Position numbers and translations under genes: made by a program. The notes beneath the pieces were generated by a model. It saw only the letters and a list, made by a program, of their open reading frames with translations. It searched no databases and was not told the origin of the DNA. Shown piece after piece: positions 18,341 through 27,650 of a stretch of 44,401 bases of DNA. Each line of letters starts with the position of its first letter. The stretch's first letter is position 1. The DNA is taken from positions 1 through 44,401 of the forward strand of contig JAKBNI010000008.1 in assembly GCA_021831125.1 (NCBI GenBank), given 5' to 3'. This stretch comes from Actinomycetes bacterium (GTDB taxonomy: Bacteria > Actinomycetota > Acidimicrobiia > Acidimicrobiales > RAAP-2).

Positions 18341-18359
18341 CGCGCCGGGCTGCCTCCGG

Positions 18360-18890
18360 CTAGTCGCTCGGCGCGTCGACCGAGCTCACCGTGCGTAACA
18401 CCTTGCGCAAGAGACGGGCGAGCTCGTCCTGCTCGGCGCGGGTGAGCTCGCCGACGGCCACGGACTCGTGGCGGTTGAACTCGGGGAAGACCGTCTCGAT
18501 GAGCCGGGCGCCCGAGCGGGTGAGGCCGATCGAGACGCGGCGGCGGTCGTCACGGTGGGGGAGGCGCCGGATGAGCCGTCGCCCCTGGAGGGTCTTGATC
18601 ACCCCGGTGAGGGTTCCCTTGGTGACCCCGGCCTCCTCCGCGACGTGGCCGGTCTCCTGGTCGCCCCAGATCCACAGCACCCACAGCACCGTGAAGGCCA
18701 CCCAGCTGAGCTCGAAGTCGGAGAGCACCGTGCGCTCCATGTGGTTGCGCACCGCTGACCCGGAGCGGTAGATGTTCGAGACGGCGCTCATGGCGGTGAA
18801 GTCGAGCTCGTGGCCCGCGAGCCGTGCGCGGATGTCGCGCTCGGCCTCCGAGACGACCGACACCTCGCTGCTCGCGATCCGCCGACTCAT
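18360..18890 (-). CDS. MarR-family transcriptional regulator
   Basis: TVLWVLWIWGDQETGHVAEEAGVTKGTLTGVIKTLQGRRLIRRLPHRDDRRRVSIGLTRSGARLIE. Confidence 0.92.
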   Translation of the reverse strand: MSRRIASSEVSVVSEAERDIRARLAGHELDFTAMSAVSNIYRSGSAVRNHMERTVLSDFELSWVAFTVLWVLWIWGDQETGHVAEEAGVTKGTLTGVIKTLQGRRLIRRLPHRDDRRRVSIGLTRSGARLIETVFPEFNRHESVAVGELTRAEQDELARLLRKVLRTVSSVDAPSD

Positions 18891-19684
18891 CGGGTCTCGA
18901 GGGTCGTGCCTCCGGCGAAGGTGGTCCCCACGGCGCGGTAGTAGCCGGCGATGATCTCCCGGGGCGCGATCGAGGCCAGTTCCTCGGTGGGCGAGTCGAA
19001 GAGCTCGAGGGTGGCGCGTCCGCGCCAGGCCGGACCGAGCTCGACGTCGACCCCGGACATGGTGACGACCTCGGTGATCGCGTCGGTGCCGTCGAGCTCG
19101 ATGCGCGGGAGGTAGCGGTGGTGCAGCATGGGGTGGCCGTTCACGAACCCGGCGCTCGGGGCCTCGGCCTCGAGGGTCACGGTGGCCTGAGCCAGGCGGC
19201 GGTCGGCCGCGGCGAGGGTCATCCCGAAGCGTCCGCCGGGGGCGACCCGGGGTCCGGCCCGCCCGACGCTCACCGGGCGGGTCTGGTGGATCGAGCCGAG
19301 CTTCTTGGGGTAGCCCTGGAGGTGACCGCGCACGAGGGCGAAGTCGGTGTCGACCCAGATGAAGAGGCACCGGCTGTAGAGGGCGTCGCGGTAGCGACAG
19401 CGCACCACGACGAAGGCCTCCCGGTACTGGCCGCGCACCGGGTCGAGCAGCTCGGCGCCGTCGGCCCCGCAGCTCTGCCAGTCGGCCCAGATGAAGGCCA
19501 CGGCGCCGGGGTCCTCGTCGTCGTGGGCGAGCGAGACCCCCTCGGGCAACAGGCGGGCGATGGCCGCGGGGTCGGTGCGGTACTCGACGGTGAGCAGGTC
19601 GCCCGAGTAGTGCCACGGCGGTGGGGGCAGCAGGGAGGCCCGCCCGGTGGCGGTGCGCGGGAAGGGGAGCCCGACGAGGCTCAC
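18887..19684 (-). CDS. acetoacetate decarboxylase-family protein
   Basis: YRTDPAAIARLLPEGVSL; RYRDALYSRCLFIWVDTDFALVRGHLQGYPKKLGSIHQT; GTG overlaps the upstream TGA. Confidence 0.82.
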   Translation of the reverse strand: MSLVGLPFPRTATGRASLLPPPPWHYSGDLLTVEYRTDPAAIARLLPEGVSLAHDDEDPGAVAFIWADWQSCGADGAELLDPVRGQYREAFVVVRCRYRDALYSRCLFIWVDTDFALVRGHLQGYPKKLGSIHQTRPVSVGRAGPRVAPGGRFGMTLAAADRRLAQATVTLEAEAPSAGFVNGHPMLHHRYLPRIELDGTDAITEVVTMSGVDVELGPAWRGRATLELFDSPTEELASIAPREIIAGYYRAVGTTFAGGTTLETR

Positions 19685-20562
19685 GAGCGGTTCCAGCCCG
19701 TGGCGGGCCGGTCGAACCAAACGTGGACCTGCCCGGTCCCGATCGCGTTCTCGTAGGCCGAGTAGAGCCGCCCGGGCGCCACGCAGTCGCGTCCGCCGAG
19801 GGCCGCGACCATCATCTGGTAGTGGCCGAAGCGGCCCTCGGGCTTGACGGCGGCGAACTCGGCCAGGTGGTCGACGACGAAGGCGTGGTCCCCGCGTCCC
19901 CAGGCCTCCAGGACGCGGTGGTCCCACTCGCGCGCGGCGGCCGAGAAGATGTGCTCCTCGTCGGCCGCCTCGTGGTCGCGCAGGCGTCGCAGGGGGTGGA
20001 ACGTGTGGCTGAGCGCCCCCGAGGCGATGATCGCGACCCGGCGGTCGCTCTGCTCCACGGCCTCGGCGACCACGCGCCCCACCGTGGCGAAGTCCTCGGG
20101 CTCGGCGGTCTGGCAGACGCTCACCGAGACCCAGGCCGCGTCGCCCTGGAGGAAGCCGAGGAAGTTCGTCGTGGCGTAGGTGATGGGCAGGTGCTCGTTG
20201 TCGATCGGGGTGATCCAGCACTCCGGTGTCTCGAGGGCGATCTCGCCGACGAGCTTGGCGAAGGCCGGGTCGCCCTTGATGTCGTAGGGGACGCTCGACA
20301 TCCCCCGGGGGAGCTCCTCGGAGGTGAAGTACCCGTGGCGCCGCTCGGCCGCGGTCACGACGAACTCGACGGTCGTGAACCAGTGGCTGTCGAAGACGAC
20401 GACGAGGTCGGGGGCGAGGGCGTCGAAGACCTCGCGGCGCAGCTGGTGCAGGCCCGTGAACAGCGTGCTCTCGCGGCCGTGGTTGAGGGCCCGACGCTCC
20501 TCGTCGGGCAGGACGATGGTGGGCACGTGGGCCAAGAAGCCCGCCCCGACGATCTCACCCAT
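19681..20562 (-). CDS. hpaD: class III extradiol dioxygenase, homoprotocatechuate 2,3-dioxygenase (HpaD/HpcB)-like
   Basis: GFLAHVPTIVLP; DLVVVFDSHWFTTVEFVV; GYFTSEELPRGMSSVPYDIKGDP; IASGALSHTF; GTGQVHVWFDRPA. Confidence 0.87.
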   Translation of the reverse strand: MGEIVGAGFLAHVPTIVLPDEERRALNHGRESTLFTGLHQLRREVFDALAPDLVVVFDSHWFTTVEFVVTAAERRHGYFTSEELPRGMSSVPYDIKGDPAFAKLVGEIALETPECWITPIDNEHLPITYATTNFLGFLQGDAAWVSVSVCQTAEPEDFATVGRVVAEAVEQSDRRVAIIASGALSHTFHPLRRLRDHEAADEEHIFSAAAREWDHRVLEAWGRGDHAFVVDHLAEFAAVKPEGRFGHYQMMVAALGGRDCVAPGRLYSAYENAIGTGQVHVWFDRPATGWNRS

Positions 20563-22018
20563 GGGTGGTCCCCTCCTTCACCTGGTAGGTCTTGAGGTCG
20601 CTGTAGAAGTCGAGGGCGTAGTCGCCGCCCTCACGTCCGATGCCCGAGATGCCCGTCCCGCCGAAGGGGGCAGTGAGGTCGCGCACGAGGAAGCAGTTGA
20701 CCCAGACTGTCCCGGCGCGCACCCTCGAGCCGACGCGGTCCGCGCGGGCGCGGTCCTGGGTGAAGAGCATGGCCGAGAGGCCGTAGCGCGTCGAGTTGGC
20801 CAGCGCGACCGCCTCGTCCTCGCCCGAGAATCGCTGCAGGGTGAGGACCGGCCCGAAGACCTCGCGCTGGACGATCTCGGCGTCGTTGTCGAGGGGTTCG
20901 ATGAGCGTCGGTTCGTACCACAGCCCGTCCTCGCGCCAGCGCCGCCCCCCGGTGAGGACCCGGTGGCCCTGGGCGCGGGCGCGCTCGACAAACCCCTCGA
21001 CGCGCGCGAGGTGGTCGGGGTGGATGAGGGGCGAGACGGTCGTCGCGGGGTCGCGGCTGTCGCCCAGCACGTGGGCCCGGGCGCGCTCGACGAGCCCGTC
21101 CCGGAACTCGTCGTAGACCGGCGCCTCGACGAGCAGTCGGGTCCCGGCGAGGCAGACCTGTCCGGCGTCGTCGTACATCACCGCGGCCCGCTCTACCGCG
21201 AGGTCGAGGTCGGCGTCGGCGAAGACGACGAAGGGGCCCTTGCCGCCGAGCTCGGCCGTGAAGGGCACGAGGTTCGCGGCCGCGGCGAGGCCGATCGCCC
21301 GGCCCGTCTCGGGTGAGCCGGTGAAGGAGATCCGCCGGACCCGCGGGTCGGCGACGAGGGCGGCGCCGGCGTCCTCGCCGACCCCCTGGACGAGGTTGAA
21401 GACCCCGGGCGGCAGTCCCGCCTCGGCGACGAGGTCCATGAGCAGCGAGCACGACAGCGGCGACCACTCCGCCGGCTTCAAGACGACGGTGTCGCCGGCG
21501 GCGAGGGCCGGGGCACACTTCCAGGTCGAGAGCATGAACGGCGCGTTCCACGGCGTGATCACCACGGTGGGGCCCGCGGGCATGCGCTGGACGTGGTTCT
21601 CGGTGCCGTTGGAGGACCAGACGCGGCCCTCGTAGCCCGCCGCCAGGTCGGCGTAGGCGCGGAAGTTGCGCGCGCCGCGCCCGATGACCCGCAGTCGCAG
21701 GCTCTCTTCGAGCATGGCCATGTCGAGGCACTCGACCCGGGCGAGGCGTTCGACGTTCGCGTCGATGAGGTCCGCCAGGCGGTAGAGGTGGGCACCGCGC
21801 TCGGCCGGGGTGAGCGCGGCCCACGCGGGGAAGGCCGACTCGGCGGCCGCGACCGCGGCCGCGGCGTCCTCGGCGGTGCCGCGCGACACCTCGGCCAGGG
21901 GCATCGACCAGTCGAGGGGGCTGCGGTCGGTGAAGGTCGTCGTCGAGTCGACACGCTCGTTGGCGATGAAGTGGCCCGTGGCGACCGGCACGCCCGCGAC
22001 GTCGGCGACAGCGCTCAC
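20555..22018 (-). CDS. hpaE: aldehyde dehydrogenase, 5-carboxymethyl-2-hydroxymuconate-semialdehyde dehydrogenase (HpaE)-like
   Basis: TPWNAPFMLSTWKCAPALAAGDTVVLKPAEWSPLS; FTGSPETGRAIG; AELGGKGPFVVFADADLDLAVERA; DDAGQVCLAGTRLL; in operon with hpaD-like gene. Confidence 0.87.
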   Translation of the reverse strand: MSAVADVAGVPVATGHFIANERVDSTTTFTDRSPLDWSMPLAEVSRGTAEDAAAAVAAAESAFPAWAALTPAERGAHLYRLADLIDANVERLARVECLDMAMLEESLRLRVIGRGARNFRAYADLAAGYEGRVWSSNGTENHVQRMPAGPTVVITPWNAPFMLSTWKCAPALAAGDTVVLKPAEWSPLSCSLLMDLVAEAGLPPGVFNLVQGVGEDAGAALVADPRVRRISFTGSPETGRAIGLAAAANLVPFTAELGGKGPFVVFADADLDLAVERAAVMYDDAGQVCLAGTRLLVEAPVYDEFRDGLVERARAHVLGDSRDPATTVSPLIHPDHLARVEGFVERARAQGHRVLTGGRRWREDGLWYEPTLIEPLDNDAEIVQREVFGPVLTLQRFSGEDEAVALANSTRYGLSAMLFTQDRARADRVGSRVRAGTVWVNCFLVRDLTAPFGGTGISGIGREGGDYALDFYSDLKTYQVKEGTTHG

Positions 22019-22908
22019 GCCTCGTACCGGGGTCGCACGCGGGGGTAGGGGAGCTGGGAGCGGTCCGTCGCGACGGGCCGTCGCTGCCCGCGCAGGGGCC
22101 AGTCGCCGCCGAGCGCGGTGGAGAGCACCTCTTCGGTGGCGGTCGGCTGGGCGCCGACCTCGTCGCTGACCAGGGCCGGGCCCTCGACGACGTGGTTGGT
22201 CAGGGCCCCGAGGCCCTCGACCTCGACGGTGACGACGTCACCGGGCTCGACGGGACGAGAGTGCGCCGGCGTGCCGGTGAGGATCACGTCACCCGGTACG
22301 AGGGTGATGAGCCGGGCGAGGTCGGTGACCAGGTAGTGCATGTCCCAGGACATCTCGTCGGTCGAGCCGTCCTGGCGGACCTCGCCGTTGACGCTCGTGC
22401 GCAGGGCCTTGCCGGAGAACGACCAGTCGGTGACGACGCCGGGTCCGATGGGGCAGAGCGTGTCGGCCCCCTTGACCCGCAGCATGGAGCCGGCGTCGGT
22501 GTCGCGGAAGTCGTGCAGGCCGAAGTCGTTGGCGACGGTGTAGCCGGCTATGTAGTGGGCGGCGTCGGCGAGGGCGATGTTGCGCGCGGTGCGACCGATC
22601 ACGATCGCGACCTCGCCCTCGTAATTGAGGTAGCGGCAGTTCGCCGGGCGCACGACGGCGCCCCCGTGGGCGTTGAGCGCCGACACCGGCTTCTGGAACC
22701 AGGTCGGCGCCGGCGGCAGACCGACCCCGAACTCGCGCACGCGCGAGACGTGGTTGAGGTGACAGCAGAGGATCTTCGACGGCGTGACCGGGGGCAGGTG
22801 CACCGCGGTGGCGGCCTCGACGCGACGTCCGTCGGCCGCCACGAGGGTCGCGCCCTCGCGGATCACCTCGACCGCGTTGCCCTCCAGCAGGATGCGTCGG
22901 AACTCCAC
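22015..22908 (-). CDS. hpaG: fumarylacetoacetate hydrolase-family protein, HpaG-like isomerase/decarboxylase (alternative start 22950)
   Basis: KILCCHLNHVSRVREFGVGLPPAPTWFQKPVSALNAHG; NYEGEVAIVIGRTARNI; GYTVANDFGLHDFRD; DVILTGTPAHSRPVEPGDVVTVEVEGLG; SD-like GGAGGG before GTG 22908. Confidence 0.85.
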   Translation of the reverse strand: MEFRRILLEGNAVEVIREGATLVAADGRRVEAATAVHLPPVTPSKILCCHLNHVSRVREFGVGLPPAPTWFQKPVSALNAHGGAVVRPANCRYLNYEGEVAIVIGRTARNIALADAAHYIAGYTVANDFGLHDFRDTDAGSMLRVKGADTLCPIGPGVVTDWSFSGKALRTSVNGEVRQDGSTDEMSWDMHYLVTDLARLITLVPGDVILTGTPAHSRPVEPGDVVTVEVEGLGALTNHVVEGPALVSDEVGAQPTATEEVLSTALGGDWPLRGQRRPVATDRSQLPYPRVRPRYEA

Positions 22909-23006
22909 CGGCCCTCCGAGGTCGTTTGCGTACGAATGATTCCTCCACACTACAAACCGCGTCCGCGACGGCGTGCTACGTTCGCCCCGTCACTCGAGGA
23001 GGCGTG

Positions 23007-24296
23007 ATGGCCCAAGACTTCGATCGCGTACGGGTCCTGTGGCCCGACCACCTGGGCCTCGCTCGGGGCAAGTACATCCCCGCCGAGATGGCCGAGGACG
23101 GGGCGCGCCACTGCACGGGCACCTGGGCCCTCTCCTACGACCGCACGATGACTCCCTACACGCCGGGCAGCGGGTGGAACGAGGGGCTGCCCGACTTCGA
23201 GGCCGTCTTCGGGGCCGACGAGCTGCGGCCGTCGTGGGAGCCGCGCACCCGCGTGGTGGTGGCCCAGCTGACCCGCGACGGCGCGCCGCTCGCCGTCTCG
23301 CCGCGCACCGCCCTAGCCAAGGCGGTCGAGGACTGGGGCGCGATGGGCCTCACGCCCTACGTCGGGATCGAGTTCGAGGCGTTCGTCTTCGCGCCCGACG
23401 GACAGGGCGGGTGGCGACCGCGCGACACCCCGGGTGCCTTCGTCTACGGCACCGGACCCGCCGTCGACCCCGACGGGCTCGTCGACGCCATCTGGGCCGC
23501 CTGTCGCGAGGCCGCCCTGCCGCTCGAGTCGGTGAACTCCGAGTACGACTCGCCCCAGTTCGAGTTCACCCTGCGCTACAGCGACGCCCTGCGGGCCGCC
23601 GACGACGCCTTCTTGTTCAAGGTCCTCGCCCGCGAGGTCGCCCACCGCTTCGGGCTGCTGCTCACCTTCATGGGCAAGCCGCTGAGCGACCGGGGCGGCT
23701 CGGGGCTGCACGTCAACTTCTCGGTGCGCGACGGCGAGGGTCACAACGCCTTCGCCGACCCCGCGAGCCCCGACGGCCTCTCGGTCGGCGCCCACCAGGC
23801 GATCGGTGGGCTGATCGCCCACCACCGGGCGCTGGCCGGGCTCTGCGCGCCGACCGTGAACGCCTACAAGCGTCTGCGGCCCGCCTCGCTCTCGGGCTAC
23901 TGGGCCAACTGGGGCTACGACCACCGCGGCGCGACGATCCGGGTCCCCGGCGCGAGGGGTGAGGGGACGCGCCTCGAGCACCGCCTGAGCGACGGGGCCG
24001 CCGTCGTGCACACCGCGATCGCCGCGGTACTCCAGGCCGCCCGCCTGGGCGTCGCCTCGGGGGCCGATCCCGGGCCGTCGGAGGCGGGCAACGGTCTCGA
24101 CACCATCGAGGCGACGATCGGGGTTCCCCACTCGCTCGATCAGGCCCTGGGCGAGCTCGAGGCCGACGCCGAGCTCGTCGAGGCCGTGGGGGCCGAGCTC
24201 GTGGCCCAGCACCTGGCGGTGAAGCGCTCGGAGTGGGAGCGCTACTGCGCGGCGACGACCGACTGGGAGCTGCGCGAGTACCTCCCCTTCTTGTAG
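23007..24296 (+). CDS. glutamine synthetase-family ligase (gamma-glutamyl-amine ligase-like)
   Basis: VGIEFEAFVF; EYDSPQFEFTLRYSDAL; GSGLHVNFSV; VNAYKRL; YDHRGATIRVPGARGEGTRLEHRLSDGAA; SD GAGGAGG before ATG. Confidence 0.87.
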   Translation: MAQDFDRVRVLWPDHLGLARGKYIPAEMAEDGARHCTGTWALSYDRTMTPYTPGSGWNEGLPDFEAVFGADELRPSWEPRTRVVVAQLTRDGAPLAVSPRTALAKAVEDWGAMGLTPYVGIEFEAFVFAPDGQGGWRPRDTPGAFVYGTGPAVDPDGLVDAIWAACREAALPLESVNSEYDSPQFEFTLRYSDALRAADDAFLFKVLAREVAHRFGLLLTFMGKPLSDRGGSGLHVNFSVRDGEGHNAFADPASPDGLSVGAHQAIGGLIAHHRALAGLCAPTVNAYKRLRPASLSGYWANWGYDHRGATIRVPGARGEGTRLEHRLSDGAAVVHTAIAAVLQAARLGVASGADPGPSEAGNGLDTIEATIGVPHSLDQALGELEADAELVEAVGAELVAQHLAVKRSEWERYCAATTDWELREYLPFL

Positions 24297-24302
24297 GCGG
24301 CC

Positions 24303-24806
24303 GTGTCCGAGGTCCCGACCGAACTCGTCGCCGACCGAGTCCGGCTGCGGACCCTCGCCCCGCCCGACTTCAGGGCCCTGGGCCAGGACCCCGTGGCGTT
24401 CGCGGGCGACCTCGGGCTCGCGTGCGCGCCCGAGTGGCCGGCCCCGGTCATCCGCCAGCGCTTCGCCGAGGGCCCCCGCGAGACCCCGGCCGACCCCCGC
24501 TACGGCTTCTGGGTCGTGATCGAAGAGGCCGAGCGCGTCATCATCGGCGACGTCGGCTTCCACGGTCCGCCCGACGCCGGGTCACTCGAGGTCGGCTACG
24601 CCCTCGCCCCGGGCTGGCGCGGGCGGGGCTACGCCACCGAGGCCGTCGGGCGGCTCTGCGCCTGGGGGCTGGGCGAGGGGGGCGCGCACGTGGTGACGGC
24701 GCGCATCCGTCCCGACAACGAGGCGTCGGCCCGGGTGGTGGCCCGTCTCGGCTTCGAGCGGGTCGGGGTGGCCGACGGCTTCGAACTCTGGCGTCGCGAG
24801 GGGTAG
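24303..24806 (+). CDS. GNAT-family N-acetyltransferase
   Basis: LVADRVRLRTLAPPDF; LEVGYALAPGWRGRGYATEAVGRLCAWGL; NEASARVVARLGFERVG. Confidence 0.92.
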   Translation: MSEVPTELVADRVRLRTLAPPDFRALGQDPVAFAGDLGLACAPEWPAPVIRQRFAEGPRETPADPRYGFWVVIEEAERVIIGDVGFHGPPDAGSLEVGYALAPGWRGRGYATEAVGRLCAWGLGEGGAHVVTARIRPDNEASARVVARLGFERVGVADGFELWRREG

Positions 24807-24831
24807 CGCGCCCGGGTGAGGCCGGGCGCGC
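24806..24831. terminator. bidirectional terminator between convergent genes
   Basis: GCGCGCCCGG-GTGAGG-CCGGGCGCGC, perfect 10-bp stem between stops at 24806 (+) and 24836 (-). Confidence 0.7.
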
Positions 24832-24835
24832 CCGG

Positions 24836-25621
24836 TCACTGCGCCGTCCAGCCCCCGTCGATCGAGATCGGCGCCCCGGTCATGGTCGAGGCGGCGTCGG
24901 AACAGAGGAAGACCGCGAGGTCGCCGATCTGCTCGGGGGTCGTGAAGGCGTGCAGGGGCTGCTTCTCGGCGAGCAGGGCGACCGACTCCTCGGCGACCGT
25001 GGTGCCGTTGGCCGCCGCGCGCTCGGCGATCTGGCGCTCGACGAGCGGGGTGAGGACCCAGCCGGGGCACACGGCGTTGACGGTAACCCCGGAGTTGGCG
25101 AGCTCGAGGGCCGCGACCTTGGTGGCGCCCACCACGCCGTGCTTGGCCGCGACGTAGGCGACCTTGTGGGTGCTCGCGACCAGTCCGTGGGCCGAGGCGA
25201 CGTTGACGATGCGGCCCCAGCCGCGCTCGCGCATCCGGGGGATCGCGCAGCGCATCCCGTGGAAGACGGCCGAGAGGTTGAGGGCGATCACCGCGTCCCA
25301 GCGCTCCACGGGGAACTCCTCGATCGGGGCCACGTGCTGGATGCCGGCGTTGTTCACGAGCACGTCGAGGGACCCGAAGGCCGTCTGGGTACGCTCGACG
25401 AGGCCGGCCACGCCCTCGGCGCTCGACAGGTCGGCCGGGTCGTAGCCGACCGTGACCCCGAACTCCTCGGCGAGCGCTCGACGGCGCTCGTCGACCTCGC
25501 CGGGGTCGCCGAAGCCGTTCAGCATGACGTCGGCCCCGGCGCGCGCCAGGGCGCGCGCGACGCCCCAGCCGATGCCGCTGGTCGATCCGGTGACGAGCGC
25601 GTGTCGGCCGATGAGGGTCAC
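24836..25621 (-). CDS. SDR, 3-hydroxybutyrate dehydrogenase-like
   Basis: HALVTGSTSGIGWGVARALARAG; DVLVNNAGIQHVAPIEEFPVERWDAVIALNLSAVFHGMR; ASAHGLVASTHKVAYVAAKHGVVG; VNAVCPGWVLTPLVERQI. Confidence 0.88.
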   Translation of the reverse strand: MTLIGRHALVTGSTSGIGWGVARALARAGADVMLNGFGDPGEVDERRRALAEEFGVTVGYDPADLSSAEGVAGLVERTQTAFGSLDVLVNNAGIQHVAPIEEFPVERWDAVIALNLSAVFHGMRCAIPRMRERGWGRIVNVASAHGLVASTHKVAYVAAKHGVVGATKVAALELANSGVTVNAVCPGWVLTPLVERQIAERAAANGTTVAEESVALLAEKQPLHAFTTPEQIGDLAVFLCSDAASTMTGAPISIDGGWTAQ

Positions 25622-26748
25622 GGTGCCTCCTTGTCGCTTCTCGTGGGGACGAGTCGGGCCACGATCGAGGCAGCGCCTACCGGGACGCCGGGCCCGAGTC
25701 GGCCGCCGGCGCGCCGGGCGCGCAGCCGCGCGACGAGTCCGGCCAGTCCGCCGGGCACGAAGAACACGAAGAGGATGAAGATCGCCCCGAGCAGGAACTG
25801 GGGCTGGGAGAGGGGGACCCGCACCACGGCGGGCAGGGTGGCGAAGGAGGGCTGTCCCGACACCTTGACGAGCAGGGACTCGAGGTACCAGTAGAGGATG
25901 CCGCCGGTCACGGCGCCCCCGCGAGAGGCGGCGCCCCCGAGCATGACCATCACGACGATCGCCAGGGTCAAGGTGGTGGTGGCGACCGCGTCGGGCACCG
26001 CCGTGCCGATGAGCAGCAGGTAGACCACCCCGGCGCCCGTCGCCACGAGCGAGGAGAGGGTGTAGGCCGCGAGCTTGAACCCGAAGGGCCGTAGTCCGAG
26101 CACCTCGGCCCGGGCCTCGTTGTCGCGCACCGCGACGAGCACGTGGCCGACCGAGGACTCGATGAAGACCCAGACGAGAGCGCCGGCGACGACGAGGAAG
26201 GCCAGGGCCAGCCAGTAGAGGGAGCGGGTGTTCGAGACGGCCCCCGACAGGATCGACGGGAGCCGGGTGGTGGAGAGGGCGAGGCCGTCCTGACCGCCGG
26301 TGAGCCCGTGGGGGTTGTCCTGGATCAGGAAGTAGAAGGCCTGGGCGAAGGCCAGGGTGACCATGGTGAAGGCGATGCCGGTGACCCGCAGGCTCACCGC
26401 GCCCACCACCAGCGCCAGTGCGAGGCCGACGGCGGCGGTGACCGCGAGGGCGGCACCCAGCGACCAGTGCCAGTCGGTGAGGGCGATGTCGAAGACGTAG
26501 ACGCCTGCGGCGAAGTGCAGGACGACCCCGAGCGAGAGCAGGCCGGTGTAGCCGAAGAGGACGTCGTAGCCGAGGGCCACGGCGCCGAAGACGAAGCAGA
26601 CCGCGAGGATCGAGAGGTTCCCCGCGGAGTCGAGCGTGTCGAGCGTCCCGGGCAGCACCGCCGGGATGTGGAGGCCGAGGTAGGGCAGGAGCGCGGCCAC
26701 GACCACGAGCGCGGCGCCCACCGTCAGTCCGAGGCGCGGCACCCTCAC
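25618..26748 (-). CDS. livM: branched-chain amino acid-type ABC transporter permease (LivM family)
   Basis: GYDVLFGYTGLLSLGVVLHFAAGVYV; VAVRDNEARAEVLGLRPFGFKLAAYTLSSLVATGAGVVYLL; multiple TMs; GTG at 26748 overlaps the livH stop. Confidence 0.9.
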   Translation of the reverse strand: MRVPRLGLTVGAALVVVAALLPYLGLHIPAVLPGTLDTLDSAGNLSILAVCFVFGAVALGYDVLFGYTGLLSLGVVLHFAAGVYVFDIALTDWHWSLGAALAVTAAVGLALALVVGAVSLRVTGIAFTMVTLAFAQAFYFLIQDNPHGLTGGQDGLALSTTRLPSILSGAVSNTRSLYWLALAFLVVAGALVWVFIESSVGHVLVAVRDNEARAEVLGLRPFGFKLAAYTLSSLVATGAGVVYLLLIGTAVPDAVATTTLTLAIVVMVMLGGAASRGGAVTGGILYWYLESLLVKVSGQPSFATLPAVVRVPLSQPQFLLGAIFILFVFFVPGGLAGLVARLRARRAGGRLGPGVPVGAASIVARLVPTRSDKEAP

Positions 26749-27650
26749 GTGGCCCTCCCGAAGAGGCCCCGGGGTCGGATCTCGAGCACGAGGGCGAGCA
26801 GCAGCACGGTGGAGAGGTTGCCGATCTCGGAGAACCCGGCGTGCTGGCCGCCGTAGTAGTTGGCGTAGTCCTGCAAGAGGCCGACCACGACGGCGGCGAC
26901 CGCCGACCCGCGGATCGAGCCGAGGCCCCCGATCACCACGACGATGAAGGCGAAGATCAAGAGGCCGTCGCCCTGCAGGGGCGAGAGCAGGTCGCCGGTG
27001 AAGACGGCCGTGTAGAGCAGCCCCGCGAGACCGGCCATCGCCCCGCCGATCACGAAGACGAGGGTGAAGGCCCGCCCGACGTCGACGCCCAACGCGCTCA
27101 CCATCTCGCGGTTCTCCACCCCGGCGCGGATCACGATGCCGAAGCGGGTGCGCCGCAGGAACCACTCGAGCGCGACGAGCACCACCACGCCCCCGACGAG
27201 GGCGACGAAGTCGGCGTTGGGCAGGAGGACCGAGCCGACGTGCGTGGCCTCGAGGAACCACAGGGGGACGGGCAGGGAGAGGGAGTTGGCCCCGAAGCCC
27301 CCGAGCAGGAGGGCGACGACGGCCAGGTCGAGGCCGATCGTCACCAGGACCTGGCTGAGCGGCTTGCCGTAGAGGGGGCGGATGAAGACGACCTCGGTGA
27401 GCAGGGCCGCGAGCGCCCCGCCGGCGACCGCGGCCAGGACCTCGAGGGCGAAGGTGACCGCCGAGGGCGTGCTCGCGGGCAGGTGCGTCGCCAGGTCCCA
27501 CCCGGCGTAGGCGCCCAGGGTCATGAACATCCCGTGGGCGAAGTTGAGGATGTCCATCAGGCCGTAGATGAGCGAGAGGCCCGAGGCCGCGAGGAAGTAG
27601 ACGGCGCCCAGGGCCAGCCCGGCGAAGGTGAGCGAGAGGAAGATCGTCAT
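26745..27650 (-). CDS. livH: branched-chain amino acid-type ABC transporter permease (LivH family)
   Basis: GLALGAVYFLAASGLSLIYGLMDILNFAHGMFMTLGAYAGW; IRAGVENREMVSALGVDVGRAFTLVFVIGGAMAGLAGLLY. Confidence 0.93.
   Translation of the reverse strand: MTIFLSLTFAGLALGAVYFLAASGLSLIYGLMDILNFAHGMFMTLGAYAGWDLATHLPASTPSAVTFALEVLAAVAGGALAALLTEVVFIRPLYGKPLSQVLVTIGLDLAVVALLLGGFGANSLSLPVPLWFLEATHVGSVLLPNADFVALVGGVVVLVALEWFLRRTRFGIVIRAGVENREMVSALGVDVGRAFTLVFVIGGAMAGLAGLLYTAVFTGDLLSPLQGDGLLIFAFIVVVIGGLGSIRGSAVAAVVVGLLQDYANYYGGQHAGFSEIGNLSTVLLLALVLEIRPRGLFGRAT

Noticed and set aside
18160-18359. tRNA or tRNA fragment (GGTTCGGAGACC)
   Set aside because: No cloverleaf; the sequence is better explained by the 18324-18340 hairpin.
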